Positions 12,002-26,417 of a stretch of 64,000 bases of DNA are shown in pieces. Location of the stretch: assembly GCF_000002995.4 (NCBI RefSeq), contig NW_025062478.1, positions 9,363,501 through 9,427,500 on the forward strand. Direction: 5' to 3'. A program made the position numbers and the translations under genes. Each line of letters begins with the position of its first letter. Within the stretch, counting starts at the first letter, position 1. Source of the stretch: Brugia malayi. Taxonomy: Eukaryota > Nematoda > Chromadorea > Rhabditida > Onchocercidae. The notes beneath the pieces are model-generated. The model worked only from the letters and a program-made list of their open reading frames with translations. It ran no database searches and was not told the DNA's origin.

Positions 12002-15000
12002 TTATTTGATTGCTGCAAGATCATTTCCTGTATGACTTCGTTCCTGTTTCACTCGATACCGGAACAAAACTTCGGTTTGCTTACCGGCATAATAAATAGA
12101 TTGAATTTTTTGAATTGCATTTCCTTCAAATGGCAATTCACTATTTTTAAGCATATTGTAAATTTCTAATTTTGTTCCTTTTGAATCAACATTATATTCA
12201 AGCCTATAAAGTATAACATTTCGTGTAATCAATTAAAAATATAAAATGAAAATTAATTAATAAAATATTAATTGAAAATTGAATTAAAAATAAAATTTGC
12301 AAAATATGTAAATGACATTTTTTTTAAAAATCTTTTAAATAGCTGAAAAAAAGAATGAAAAACAAAAAAACGATATAACAAATTTTTATGTTCTTTTTTT
12401 TTGGTTTTATTATGAATTTAAAAAAAATATATATATATAAACAAATTGTATAATATAATTATTAATTGAATAATTAATTGAAAATAAAATTTTCCAGAAA
12501 AATAAAAAAAGAAAAAAAACAAAATAAATAAAAAAAAGTATTTATTGGCTGATCGATGAATAAATTTATTTTCTTTTTTATTGTTTATTTTTTTTTTTTT
12601 TTTATAAATATTAATGAACGAATGAATTTTTTTTATTGTTTATTTTTTTTATGAATATTAAATAATTAATTAAAACAAACATAAATTGCTTATAGTGTAC
12701 ATTTGCAATAAGTATAATAGCTTTTGAGCATAATTCATGCAAACGATGATGGGCGCTTAAGGTAAGATAGCGTAATACAATATCGATATTCAAATTTTTC
12801 CATTGCTATAAATTAAATTATTTGAAAATTAAAAATTAAAAATATTAAATTATCAATATTTGATGTCTTAATTATGCATACAATCATTTATAGTAAAATT
12901 TCTTTTAAAAAAAATTTCTCTATTTTTTTTGAAATTAAAACTTTAATTAAATTAATTGTTAATCTTTTTTTTTGAATGCTTTAAATTTTTTGAATTAATT
13001 TTGAGAAAATTAAGTATTTAATTCAATCAAATTCATTGGTAATTATGTATGCAATTATTTATAGCAAAATTTGTTTGTTTTTCTTTTTTCCTTCATTAAA
13101 AAAGAAAGAAATTTTGAAACCAAAAATTAAATTAAATTAATTATTAATCATTTTTTTTCCAATGCATATTATTTTAGAGAAAATAAAGTTTTTTTTTTTT
13201 TAAATTTTTTTAAATGAAAAAGAGGAAAAAAGCGAGGAATGAAACCTCATTTAATTTATTACGAAGGCCATCAGTGATATGGTGGATAAGTGTCCAAAAG
13301 CCGCGCGGCCGAAATGTCCGAATACAAATGATAAAATCATCTAAAATATCTGGCGATGCATCCATCATATCAAATGAACCTTTTAATGCATAATCAATCA
13401 TCTATAATGGAATATTTAATTATAATTAATTAGTGATAGAGAAATGATAAATTATAATTAATTATCAAACAAAGAAATATTAAATTACAATTAATCAGTG
13501 ATAAAAGAACATTAAATTATAGTTAACAATTAATAAAAAATTATTAAATTATTTATAATATATCAGTGATAGAGAAATATTAAATTATAATTAATCAGTG
13601 ATAAAGAAATGTTAAATTGCAATTAACAATCATTAAAGAAATATTAAATTATAATTGATCTGAAAATATTAAATTAATCATTAAATTATAAGCATTCATC
13701 TATAATGAATTATCAAAAAATTTAATTGGTCTGTGATAAGGAAATATCAATTTTTAATTAATAAATGATAAAGAAATATAAAATTATAACTAATTCAAAA
13801 TTAAAAATGAATGAAAATGATATTATTCCCTTTTTGCTTTTTTGTATTAAATTATAAAAATTGCAGTTAAAAAAAAAAGGAAATTTTTTAAATTTCATAT
13901 AAAAAATTCTTTGTACACAAATTTTTTTTTCTCTTCAATATCTAAATTAATTAAAAATTATTTTAAATATTAATTTAAGCATAATTTTTAGTTATTTTAA
14001 TTATTGAATAGATAAAAATACATATATTTGCAAAAATTTTATTGTGAAAAATATTACATCAAAGTTAATTTAGGAAAAAAAATAAATTTTTTTCTTTTTT
14101 AAGATAAAAAAATTTTATTATGGAAAATTTTTTTTATGAAAAAATTATAAATTTTCCTTTAAAGTTTTTTCTTTTTTTTTTGCATTTTGCTCAATTTCTG
14201 TTAAATTTTTTAAAAAAAAAAAAAAAAAAGGAGACAGAGAGAGAGAGGGTTTTGTAGGAAAATTTTCATTGTTTATTATTAGATGTATGAAAATTTAAAT
14301 TTAAATTTCAATTTAAATTTAATTAAGCAAACACCTGTTGAACTGATTCTTTTTGATGTTCAATTACGATTGATTTAATCGATGGATTAGCATCGATTTC
14401 ATTATGTATTCGATCAATTGTTAAATATAATAAATAGCGTACAGTTTCAATTGTTCCATTTTTTGTGTGTATTTTAAAATCACTTTAAAAAAAGAAAAGA
14501 AAGGAAAGGAAAAATTTTAAACAAAGAAAAAATAATTTAAATATAATAAAAAGAATTTCAAAAAAAGAAATTCTTTTTTAGTAATATGATAAAATTTTTT
14601 TAGATCAAATTTTTATATGAGTTAAATATGTAAAATTAGTTTTATTATCATTACATATAATTATTAAAATATTAGATTTATTAAAAATATAAAATTTGAA
14701 AATCTAATAATACAAGTTATTAAATTATTAAAGTTATTAAACTTATTAAAGTAATACAAATTAAAAAAAATAACTTTTTAATATATAATTTTGAATATTT
14801 AATTAAAATCAATCTAATAATGCAATGTTTCAATATACAATCATTTTTTTTGGATTATTTCTTATATTAATTAAATATGCATAATTTTTGTCATAGTTTA
14901 ACATAATTATTAAAATATCAAATTAATTAAAATTAATCCAATAATATATTTTTTAAAAATATTCCATAGTAATATAATTTTGTAAATCATTTTTTACACC

Positions 15001-16477
15001 AACTAAACATACATAATTTATTGTGTCATATTTTAATATAATTATTCGAATATTAAATTAATTAAAATTAATCAAATAATATAATTTTTGAAAATATTTT
15101 TCACTAATATAATTCTTTAAATTAATTTTTAAACTAAATAAACAAACATAATTTAATACAAATACTTGAAATTAATTAGAATTAATCTAATATTCTCGTA
15201 ATATAATTTCAAAAATTAAAAGTTAAACATACACAATTTATTATGTCATAACTTAACATAATTATTTGAATATTAAATTAATTAAAATTAATTTCATATT
15301 TTCATAATATAATTTTAAAAATTAAAAATTTAAAAAAAAAAAAAAAAAAAAAGCAAATGCATACGATTTTTGCATAGCATTTGCATACATAATTGAACGA
15401 TAATCATTATTTGGTAGATTTGCTACTATATTTATTGTTGATACAAATGATGTTGAAAATAGCCATGGATTAATGTGAATAAATTCATTTGCATCAAATC
15501 GTAATTCATATCGTAATTTTAATATACAATCAAAAAAATCGTTTGAATCCAAAATAGTTGAAATTTTTGTCAAAAATTCCGAATTCCATATATCAATTAA
15601 ATTTCTTTCAAATGTTAATTCAGTTGATATTTCTAGAAAATAATAGATGAGAAAAGAAAAAAACAAAATATACCTAAATATATAATGAATTTTATTAGAT
15701 TAATTTTTTTTTTGATTATAAAAAAAGAATTTTTTTTTTCATTTAAAAAAAATTAAAATTATTTATTCACCAATATTTTGTTTTGAAATTGCTTTAGCAG
15801 TAATTTTATATTTTCCACGTGGTGGAATTGAATATGAATCGGTGGAATTAACTGCAATTGTTGTATAACCTGAGAAACATATTGACCTAAAAATTTTTGT
15901 AAATTTATTAAAATATAAAAATGATTTAAAAATTATTCAATATTTTTACAAATAAAGAAAAAAAAGAAAGAAAGATTCATAATATTATAAGTTTTATAAT
16001 AAAATTTTGTTTGTAATATTTGAAATAATTATAATGAATGAATAGTTTTGTTTGAATAAATTTGAAATATTCAAAAAAGAATGAATAATATTTATCAATT
16101 TTTTTTTATTTTTATTTTATTTTATTTTTTAATTATTTTCATAATAAAATATAATAGAGAAGCTTTTCTCTTTCCTCTCTCTCTCTTTTAAAACTTTAAA
16201 CTATTTGAAGAAAAAATTTTATGTTTTAAATTATACTATTCTTAAGAGAAAGAAAAAACAATAATAAATTATTTCAAATAAGAAATTTTAAAAAATTAAA
16301 AAAGAAAAAATAAATAAAATACCATCGAACAGAACGTGGACCATAATTCGTATAAAAATTTGCTGATAAATTTAGCACCGAATTTTTTTGCGATGAAAGT
16401 TTGAATAATTTTTTATGAATAAATATTAACTCAGTTAATGTACTTTCTTCTTTTGTTGCAATTGTTGCTAATTCCAT
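12002..16477 (-). CDS. Probable BTB/POZ-domain protein (MATH-BTB-like), 389 residues, 7 exons
   Basis: Exons in transcript order: 16477-16323, 15886-15771, 15632-15365, 14482-14335, 13401-13246, 12805-12681, 12203-12002. All phases agree and the sum is 390 codons. The start is the ATG of MELATIATKEES; further 5' in the same frame only a TTG is available. Residues ~35-170 look beta-rich and could be a diverged MATH-like domain (for example YGPRSVRWSICFSGY). Residues ~178-325 match the BTB pattern: SDFKIHTKNGTIETVRYLL, then VQQMIDYALKGSF, then LNIDIVLRYLTLS with HHRLHELCSKA. In known MATH-BTB proteins the BTB domain binds cullin 3 and the MATH domain binds substrates. Here both are diverged, so that role is inference. 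The exon model is strong; the family call is moderate. Confidence 0.72.
13402..14334 (-). repeat. Degenerate repeats in intron 4 of the BTB-type gene
   Basis: From about 13430 to 13800, units of ~45 bp recur with the words AATTATAATTAATCAGTGATA and AGAAATATTAAATT. They are diverged and not uniform in length. The remainder of the intron is AT-rich with an A-tract and a short GA run near 14232. Confidence 0.55.
14640..15310 (-). repeat. Degenerate ~125-bp repeats in intron 3 of the BTB-type gene
   Basis: Several units recur that contain AAACATACATAATTTATTGT, then AATATTAAATTAATTAAAATTAAT, with only moderate identity between units. They fill most of the intron between the exons at 14482 and 15365. 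Confidence 0.55.
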
Positions 16478-18580
16478 TTTCAAAAATAATTAATTTTTTA
16501 ATGAACACAATATAAGCTTAAATTTGTTTCTGATAATTTAATTTTTTTCTCCTTTTTAAATTTGATAATTTAATATTAAAATTTTTCGATTTCTGATAAT
16601 TTAATTTTTTTTGAATTTTGATAATTTAATATTAAAAATTTATTTGATAATTTAATATTAAAATTTATATTTCAAATTAAGTAATTCAGATAAATTAAGT
16701 ATAATTTCTTTTAATCATAGCAAAAAAAAAAAATACGAAAAGAAAAGAAAAAACATAGATTTTACGATTAAAAAAAAAGTAATTAATCTCAAAATTTCTA
16801 ATCGTAAAAATTCAAATAATTTTAAGAATTTAAAAATTTGAAGTTAAAAAAAAAATGTTATTTATTTTTAAAATCATTTTCTCATAGTTAAATACAATGA
16901 TTATTAGAGTTAGATTGATAAAAATGAATAGCAAATTTCATAAATAAATAATTGCAAAATAACATAGATGATAAAACCGGAAATTACTTGTTATTATTTT
17001 CAAAAATAATAAAAGTGATAAATTCGGGACAGTCCTGTTAACCGTACGGAATTTAATAAAAATGAATGAATAAGTACTGATTGTTGTTGTGAAAGTAATA
17101 ATTTAAATAATTTTATTATTCCATCTTCTATGCAAATAAATAATTTTTCTTTTTTTTTTAAAATTAAAAGAAAATGAAAAAAAAATTTTTTCAATAATAA
17201 ATGCATCATAATATTTTATAAAAATTCATTCATTATTTTTTTGAATATTTATTAAATTATTATTTTTTTTTTTTTGAATATTTATTAAAATGCACAAAAC
17301 TTTATGCTAATTATTTAAAAGAATTAAAAAGAAAATCAAATAAAATTTCGATGGAAACGAATACATAACTTTCAAATTTAAAAAAAAAAAAAAAAAAAAT
17401 TAAAAAATAGAACCAACTAGTTGTTAAATGATTATAAAAGAGAAATTATATTTAAAAAGAAATTAATAAATAATGAAAAATTAATTAGTACCTTATTTAT
17501 CTTTTGATCTAATCAATGAAACAATTTTTTGGTGCGAACAATTTTTTTTTTTTGTAAAATAAATATTTATTCAAAGATAATATAAAAGTTACTGATAACT
17601 ACAACAAATTAACGTACTGATAAGTTTATAATTTTTTTTTTTCATATATCGAAGAAAGAAAAAGTTTTAAAATCATTTTAATAATACTAAAGAAAAGAAA
17701 GAAAAAAACATATTAGATTTTAATATTTATTGAAAAAATGCATGATAGATTACAAATAAAATTGAAGTTATCAATATTTAGTTGATTATTGATAATTCAA
17801 TAAATCAGTAAACACTTTTTTTCTTTCTTTTTTTTTGAGAAAAGGACATTAAACGATTGAATTTGGTAAAGATAAAGATGAAATTTCATTTTATTTGTTC
17901 TTAAAATGTAAACAAAAAATGATTGTATTATTAATAAGTAAATGAATATATGAATAAATCAATGATTAAAATAAAATTAATGCGTATAATATTATAAAAT
18001 ATCAAATCATAGGAATAAATTTAATAAATTTAGAAAACAAAGAAATCAAATAAATAAATATATGTACAAAAAATTCAACAAAAAAAAAAAAAAAAAAAAA
18101 AAAAAACGTAATAATAATAATAGCTAGTGGAAGAAATTAATTTTAAAAAAGATTTATTAAAAATTTTATCAAAAAAAGATAGTAATAATAATAATAATAA
18201 GAATAAGAATACTAGTACTAGTAATAATTGTTGGAAGAAATTAACTTAAAAAAAACTTATTGAAAATTTTACCAAAAAAAAAAATAATAATAGTACTACT
18301 ATACTGCTACCACCAATAATAATAGTAGTGATAATAATAATAACAATAACAATAATAACAGTACTATTACTATTACTACCACTAATAATAATAGCAATAA
18401 TAGTAATAATAATAGTACCACTACTACGACTAATAATGATAATAATAATAATAATAATAGTACTATTACTACTACCACTAATAATAATAATAATAATAAT
18501 AATTGGTGAGGGAAATTAATTAAAATTTATTGAAAATGTCATCAAAACAAGAAAAGAAAAGCATTTTTCATCTATCCTTT
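16478..18580. other. Spacer between BTB-type and cathepsin genes, with triplet repeats
   Basis: Upstream of the BTB-type gene and downstream of the cathepsin gene. A less AT-rich patch lies at 16975-17050 (AAAACCGGAAATTACTTG to CCGTACGGAA) and might be an upstream regulatory site, with no stronger evidence. From 18110 to 18505 an irregular AAT/AGT/ACT triplet repeat lies just past the cathepsin poly(A) signal. The open frame across it is a repeat artefact. Confidence 0.55.
18526..18531 (-). terminator. Poly(A) signal of the cathepsin F gene
   Basis: AATAAA on the minus strand 50 nt after the TGA stop at 18581-18583. Confidence 0.55.
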
Positions 18581-21500
18581 TCACAGAACAATAGCAGTTG
18601 TAGCCATTTCTTTAACACCGCAAACATTTTTTCCTCGATACAATCGATAATAGCCATTTTCACCCCATTTTAGGCCCCAACTATTTTTAATAATCCAATA
18701 AGGCTTATTTCCTTCTTTTCCATAGCCAACAATTAGCACACCGTGATTTAAATGCGAAGGTGAACAGAATGCTTTCCATGGATGTGAAATTCCATGTCGA
18801 TAAAATTGCAGTGGACCAGCATTTACACCTGAAATTTCATAAAATTATAGTAAATTTCAAAATGAACTAAGTTTTTCCTTTTGTTTTTTATTTCAAAATT
18901 TATTTAGTTTCAAAAAATTTTCATCACCAATTTAATATTACATTTTTAATCTTTCATCTCAAAAAAAAAATTGGCAAAAAAAATTATTTAATATGAACTA
19001 AATTTTAATAATGTATAGTGGTCAAAAGTTATTAACGTTTAATTAGCTAAAAAAATTTTAATTAGCTGAATTTTTAGTATACAAGTTTTTAATTTCAAAA
19101 AATTCCATTTAATTTAATTCTGCATTTTTAATCTTTCGTCTCAAAAGAAAAAAATTTAGCAAAGTTAATAATTGTTCAATATTAATCAATCATAATAATT
19201 ATAATTTCCAAAAGTTATTAATTAAAGTTAAAAAAAATAAAAAAATAAAATTCGAATACCGCATGTATTTATGTAATTGTAAATACCTTAATGACAATAT
19301 CCATTTAGTAAACAATAAAAATTTAGCTTTTTAGAAAAATTTAGACTAATTTTAAAATTACAATCAAACTAAATTCCCGAGGAAAATAACAATATGAAAT
19401 GAAAACAAATCAGTAAATAAGTAAAAAAAGAAAGGAAAAAAGATTTTAGAAGAAAAAACAATAATTGAACATATGTATGAACAAATAAAACAAAAAAAAA
19501 AAAAAATAGTAGAAGTAAAGTAAATGGAGAAAATAAAGAGAATAACTGATTAAATTAAATTTATACTACATTTTATTTAAAATTAAATGAGTTAATAAAA
19601 TTATTATCTTAGTAAAAAGTTCAATAGTAAGAACAAAAAAATAAAAAAATAATCGAATTTATTTACACTAAAAATCAATAATATTATTAAAATATTACAC
19701 TAATCAAACAATAAAATATAATTAAAAATTTCAATAAAAGAAAAATAAAAAAAATATTTACACTAAAAATCAATAATATTATTAAAATATTACACTAATC
19801 AAACAATAAAATAATTAAAAACTTCAATAGATATCGTACATTAAAGTTTTAAATACTTATATTTAAAAAAAGAAATAAATTCTTCAATTATCTTTCAAAA
19901 AAAAAAAAAAAAAAAATTGAAATGTTCAAAACTTTAAAAAAAATTATATTATTTCATTCAACAAAATCTTTTTCATCAATTATTTCTATTCCAGCAAATA
20001 AAAAGAAAAAAAAAATGAGTTTTAGAAAAAGGAAAGAAAAGATTGAGAAAAAAGTTTTTAGAAAAAAAAAAAATAATTTAAAATGGAAGAAGCTTTATAA
20101 ATTAATGAAAAAAAATGAATTTAAATAAATTTAAAATAATGCAAATATAGGCATCGCTTACCCTACGGCAATTCAATTTTGCATTATTTAAATTTTACAA
20201 GAATTAGTTATTGCTTTTCTGTGACAAAACGACCATTAATTCAGTCATTTAAGAATTATTTAAATTGTTGTTTAAATTATTTTGCAATCATTTTTTTTTC
20301 TAAGGTAATAATAATCCTGTTTTGTACTACATATTTAAAGGCTTTATAATCAATGATTAGTAACAATAATAGTACCGGTAATAATTAATAATAATGATAA
20401 TGGTAATAGTAATAGCAATAATAATGATAATTACCAATAAATAAGTAATAGCAATAGTAATAATAATAATAATAATGATGATAATAATAAATAATAACAA
20501 TAATAATAATAATAAAACTTTCTTCTTGTAATCACTTATGAACTTAAAAAAATAACATTAAGGAAGGTTTTTCTAATAATGAATCCAATAAAGATTTAGA
20601 TTATATAAATACAGGGAATAAACAATAACAATAATAATAAATTAGAAAACAAAATTATAAAACCTGGGACTTCTTATTATTATTACTATTATTATTATTG
20701 TTTGTTTATTATTGTTGTTATTATTTATTTATTATTATTATTTATTATCATATTGTTACTGTTATTATTATTCGTTTACTATTTGTTTATTATTATCATT
20801 ACCTATTATCACTATTATATCATAAGTATGTGTTGTATGCACTATGTCATAAAGTAAGATTCAACTCTTTTCAAATGTAAGTTCAAAGATTACAGATTTG
20901 CGATTTAAATGATTTTAAGCGAAAAATTTAAGATCACAGATTATTCTAAATGAGTTCAGTTCAAATGAATCACTGAAATGAAAAATGATAGAATTGAGAA
21001 ATTTACTGCATTTTCAACGATATCAATTCTGAGATACTTTATATTATTTATTCTAAAAGGCAAAAGGAAAAGTATATTCAATAAATCATTTGACAATTTG
21101 ACAATTTTTAGTAAATTTACTGCTCTATTCTATCAAATTATACTTTAATATTATCACATGATAACTGTTCTTTTTTTTTTTTTTTTGTTTCAAATTCCAA
21201 AAAGTTGATTACAAATTTGAAATTTCAAAAGTAGAATTTGATATAAGAATAGAAAAAATGATCAATCAACTGTCAAAATAATTAACTAATTATAAAATTT
21301 AATTTTTCAAAGAAAAAAAAAATTCAAAATAATTCAAAAAAAGAATAATACAATTATTAAATAATCATAAACACTTTATGTATATTAGACATATTAATGG
21401 ATTAATTTCTTTAAAAAATTAGTTAATTTTTACTTTTTTAATTTTTTTTTTAAATTTTAAAAATAATTAAAAATTTTTTGTTTAATTAACTTCTTCAAAA

Positions 21501-24500
21501 GCATACCAATTGATATTGGACCTTTTTTAGTAAGCCATGCTGCAATTTTAAATTCATCAGCAGGTAGTTGCACCGAATCATTTATATAAACTGCAATATC
21601 CTTTCGCACTAAATGACATTTCTCACCGTAACCATCGTATGGATAATCTTTTTCAGATTCTAATCCACCCATTCGAATTATTTCCCTGTAAATAAATTTC
21701 TTTCTCTCTCTCTCCCTCTCCCTCTCCCTCTCTCTCTCCTTCCCTTTCTCTTTTTTTTTATCTAATATAAAAATATTAAATTAGCAAAATTGAAATTACA
21801 ATAAATTTTATCAAATATAAATTTTATTTTCGACTTCTTTTTTTTTTTTCTTCCATCTCATATATTATTTTTTGGTATTCTATATTTTTTAAAAAAAAAG
21901 GAAATAAATAAGATTAAAGTTTTTTTTTTTTTTTCAAAACATTTATATAAATTGAAAAAAAAAATAAAAATAAACAAACATACTTGTAGGCATTCAATGG
22001 TAGACCACCTTTACATCCTTGATCAATAACATCACAATCGACTAATTCTTGCTCAGATAAAGAAATTAATTTACCTTTCTTAATTGCCCAAGCACCTTCG
22101 ATATTACCTGTTACCGAAAATGCCCAACAACTACCACAAGAACCTAAATAAAAGTTATAAATTATAAACAAAAAACAAAACAAAAAAATGCATGTGAAAA
22201 ACTTTTTTAAATTACAACAGTGAAAAAGAAAAAAATATCAATAAATAAGTAAGTAAATAAGAACTAAGTTATTAATATTACTAACTTAATCATACATCTT
22301 TTTTTAAACAATTAATTCTTATTTACTTATTGACATGTTTATTTATAACAGATTAATTAAATTTTAATTAATCTAATAAAATAAATTTAAGTTTCATTTA
22401 TTAACAAATGATTGAATTTGTGAAGCATACATTTTATGCCAATACTTTAATAAATTATAATGCAATAAAGTGTTTTCTCTCTTTTTTTCTTTCTTAAAAT
22501 TATTCCCATTTTTTAGCCATTTGTAGATAAATAATACTTAAAATCCATTTCTAGGTAAATAATACTTCAAAAAAAGAAAAAAAAAAAAAGGGAACCATTT
22601 AAGTTTTTTAAGTAAGTTCATAAGTATCTTCAAGTATTTTCATTTCATCTAATTATTCCTCACATTTATTTCATTAATTATTTTAATTAATTTTAATAAC
22701 TAACCTTGATTTTTAACCTCTGTTACCACACCTTTATCACGCCAATCAAATGATTCCGGTATTTTATCATCAGTAATACCATATTTTGTTAAATCAATTA
22801 ATTGCTTCTTATTTTTATTCAACGGCCATTTATATGGTAACATAATCTGTTAAAATATAATATTTCATTATACATTATGCTAATTAATTAAATTTAATTA
22901 ATAGATTTTTAATTATTAATTATGTTAAAATTTATCCATCAACAATTACATAATTATTAATTGTATACATAAAATAAAAATTTTTATTATTAAAAAAATA
23001 AAAATGATGATTATAAGTATTACATATATTTCTTAAATTTTATCCAAAAATAAAATAACCTTTCTGAATTCTTCTTGTGTCATATCACTGTATGGTGTTT
23101 CACCATAAATTGCTGTACCTTCTTCATTCTTTTGAATTAATTTTGCCAATCGTAAATTTCGTTTGTAAATTCGAAATCTTTTTAAGAATTCCTTTTTGCT
23201 ACGATATTTACGATTATACCTTTAAAAGAATATATTATAATAATAAATAATAATAATAGCAAAAAAAAAAAAAAATGTGATGAAAAACAAAAATATAAAC
23301 AATATATAAATAAACATAAATAATACAAAATAAAAAACCTAAAATACAAAAAAAAAAAATTTTTTTTTCCTATCATAAATTAAATTTTTTTAACTTCAAT
23401 TTAATTATGCAAAAAGAAAAAAAAATTATCGACAGCATTTTTTTAAGGATTTAAAAGCACTTTGTATTTAAAAAAAATAAAATATGTATTATATAAATTC
23501 TTATCATTTCAAATTTATTTATTTAATAAAATTATAAAAATTTTTTCACTCTTGAATGAAATTTCCAAATAAATTCCACGAGGTAAAATCTTTTTCCATA
23601 ATTGTTTGCGTAGGCTCATAATGTCGATGGCCAACTTTTATGGCTAATTTATCCATATTATTACGAAGTCGATGTCCTTCAGTAACAATTTTTGGCCTTA
23701 AAAAAAAAATTTATTTAATATTTTTAAGTCATTTAAAGAAAAAAAAATTTTTTCTTATTATAATAAAACTAAATTAACCTTTCAAAATTTTTCAAACTTT
23801 TCAAAAATCATTTTTTTTTTCTTTTTGTATTAAATAACAAAAGCAATTAGTTTACAAATGTTTAAATCTCATTCATACTTTAATGTTTCAAAATTTATTT
23901 TATTTCTTTTCCTTTTTTTTTAAAAAAAAAAAATTTATAAAGTATCAGTTTAATTTTCTTTTTTCTTTTTAACTTTTACTATTTCTATCATATAAACTTA
24001 CTCTATTTGACGTTCAGAATTAGCTAAATGTTCCTTATCACATCCAATATTTGTTATTTCTTCAACATTTTCCCATGCTCTTTGATAAATTTCAAATTTG
24101 CAAACCTAAAAAAAAAAATGAAAAATGTTTTGTTTTTTTTTTTTGAAAAATTTTAATTTTCTATGTAATTCCTATGAGAATTCTTACAATCGAAGAAAAA
24201 AAGGAAGAAAAAACTAAAATGACGCACATACAGAAACTATTTTATGCTAATTCATTAAAGCTATAAAGTTTACTTCTAAGATTTACAAAGAAGAAATAAA
24301 ATTCATTAGTTTAATTTTAAATTTAATTTTAATATTAAAGAAGAAGAAATAAACTTCAAAGAAGTTAGTTTAATTTTATTTATCATATTGCATAATTACT
24401 TCCCCTCAATTAATTTTATACAAAGTTCGTCAGTTTGCTTAAATTTTATTTTAATAAGAAAGGAATAAAAGTTTGTTCGCTTTAATTAAATTTAATTTTG

Positions 24501-26417
24501 ATAGAAGGAACAAAACTGATTAGTTTAATTTCATTTATAATGTTGCTTAATTAAATTTTCTATTGTTGCTAATTGATCATTTAAATTGAATGCTAAATCT
24601 AATTTACTTATTGTTGCATTGATTACTTATCATATCACCTAAATAATAAGTATTTTATTATCAGTAATAAAAAAAAGATATTAAAAATGAAGTACTTACT
24701 TGTTGTTCATAATTTTCAGTTTTCTTACAACCCAAAATTCGTATATCATTATGAGAAACTGACTGAAATTGCATTATATAAGATTTCAAAACAAAAAAAA
24801 AAAAAAAAAAAAAAAAGCCATAATCTCAAAATGATTAAAAAATTCTTTTGAAAATTAAGCTCAGAAAATATTTTGCAATAATTTTTTTTTTTAAAATTAA
24901 AATAAAACTTTGTCGTTAGCAATAAAAAATTAAATTACTTTTCCATCACTTAAAAACATATTTAAAACATTTTGAATTTTGATAAAATAGTAATCATGTA
25001 GAAATAAATGCTTTTTTAAAGTTAAATTTATATTCAATTATTTATCAAAAAAAAAAAAAAAATAAATAATAAATGAAAACGAAATAAAAATAGTGTTTCA
25101 AATTTTAAATAATTCTTCTTCTCATTTCTTGAAAAAAAAAAAAAAAACAAATAAGTAAATAAATAAATAATAAACAAATAAATAAAAAATAAAAAAGGAA
25201 ATATTTATAAAATATACTAACATTTTTGGTACAGTTTGATTGTGCCACGAGAATATCAATGATATATTTGACGCCACCTACTACCTGTGACGTCACACGT
25301 AAAACTTTCACGGGTATCCAGTGATATGCGTCATTTGACGCACGATTCATTTCAGTTGCAGCACGCCATGACATATCCTATATGTATTTTTTCTATTTTT
25401 ATTTATTTAAAAAAAAAAGGAAAAATTCATTTCAATACTTTTTAATCTGAATAGAAATTGATTACGGTAGAAATTAAATAATTGATAATTTTATTTCTAA
25501 TTATAATTGCAGATGTAATTTGATAATTTTATAACATGCAATGATGCATTACTATATTAAATAATATAAATATTATACAATGATAATCATTTTCTAGTTT
25601 TGTTTTTTTTTTTGATAAATGATATTATCACTTATTGAAAACATAATTTTTCTTAAGAAAAAAAAAATGATAAAATAAAATTGATACCGTGAAAAAATAA
25701 AACAAAACTGATATTGCAAAAAAAAAAAAAAATGATAAGATCAAACTGATATTGTAGAAAGAATGATAAGATAAAACTAATGTTGCAAAAAAAAATGATA
25801 CGATAAAATTTAGAGATAACATATTGTCAGTAAAATTCTTTTTTTTTTTTAACTTTTAACTTAACCTTGTCAATTTGACTTTTCAATTTAATTTAACTTA
25901 ATCTTAAGAGAACTAAACAAACAATAATAAACAGTAAAAAAAAAAAAAACAAATTATTCCATTTAATTCATTTATTAATAAAGATATATTAGATTAAAGT
26001 ATATTAGATTGAAAATTTATCAAATATCACACATTTTTTTTTTTTTTTTTAAACTGAATTCATAATTTTTTGTTTTTTTTTTTTAAAGTAATGAAATTAA
26101 ATAATCAATTATAATGTAAAATAGACTCGTAGTTAACATCGAGAAAAAAAATTTTTTTTTTTTTCTTAAATAAAAATTTCATATAAAATAAGAAAAATAA
26201 TAGTGATAAGTAGTAATACCTCAAATTGTGTGTTATCAATTTGCTCAACGTCATGTTTACCACCAATTAAGAATGATTGTCGAACATCTTTCATCTGATC
26301 AATCGATAATTGTTGATCATTATCATTATTAAACTTTTTGGTAGTATGTATAATACTACTTAATACAGCAATAATATTTGCCAAGGCAATTAGAGTTATT
26401 GTTCGAATCAATAACAT
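18581..26417 (-). CDS. tag-196: Cathepsin F-like cysteine protease precursor (papain family C1), 518 residues, 10 exons
   Basis: Exons in transcript order: 26417-26220, 25377-25222, 24762-24700, 24105-24002, 23696-23550, 23219-23060, 22846-22705, 22143-21984, 21685-21507, 18828-18581. All phases agree. Order of parts: signal peptide ([20 protein letters not shown]); cystatin-like domain at about 65-165 with QVVGG at 97-101; I29 propeptide ([11 protein letters not shown], then EEFRK); mature enzyme from about IPESFDW (305). Catalytic residues are all present: Gln323, Cys329 in GSCGSCWAF, His465 in [11 protein letters not shown], Asn485 in KNSWG. The sequences [16 protein letters not shown] and [10 protein letters not shown] are characteristic of cathepsin F rather than L or B. 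Expected role: lysosomal or secreted endopeptidase made as a zymogen. The symbol follows the C. elegans cathepsin F gene and is an orthology inference. The last intron is 2.7 kb. Confidence 0.93.
19661..19829 (-). repeat. 95-bp-spaced tandem duplication in the last cathepsin intron
   Basis: A segment of about 75 bp beginning ATTTACACTAAAAATCAATA occurs at 19661 and again at 19756 with very few differences. The rest of this 2.7-kb intron has A-tracts and AAT/AGT triplet runs (20350-20510 and 20620-20820). I see no extra exon in it. Confidence 0.75.
21704..21751 (-). repeat. (CT)n tract in intron 8 of the cathepsin gene
   Basis: Interrupted CT/CCCT microsatellite, a GA run on the transcribed strand, starting about 19 bp upstream of the exon 9 boundary (21685) in transcript terms. 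It may serve as, or merely extend, the polypyrimidine-poor AT-rich acceptor region. Confidence 0.6.

Noticed and set aside
16478..16483. Extending the BTB-type start two codons upstream
   Set aside because: That start codon would be TTG; the first ATG in frame is at 16477.
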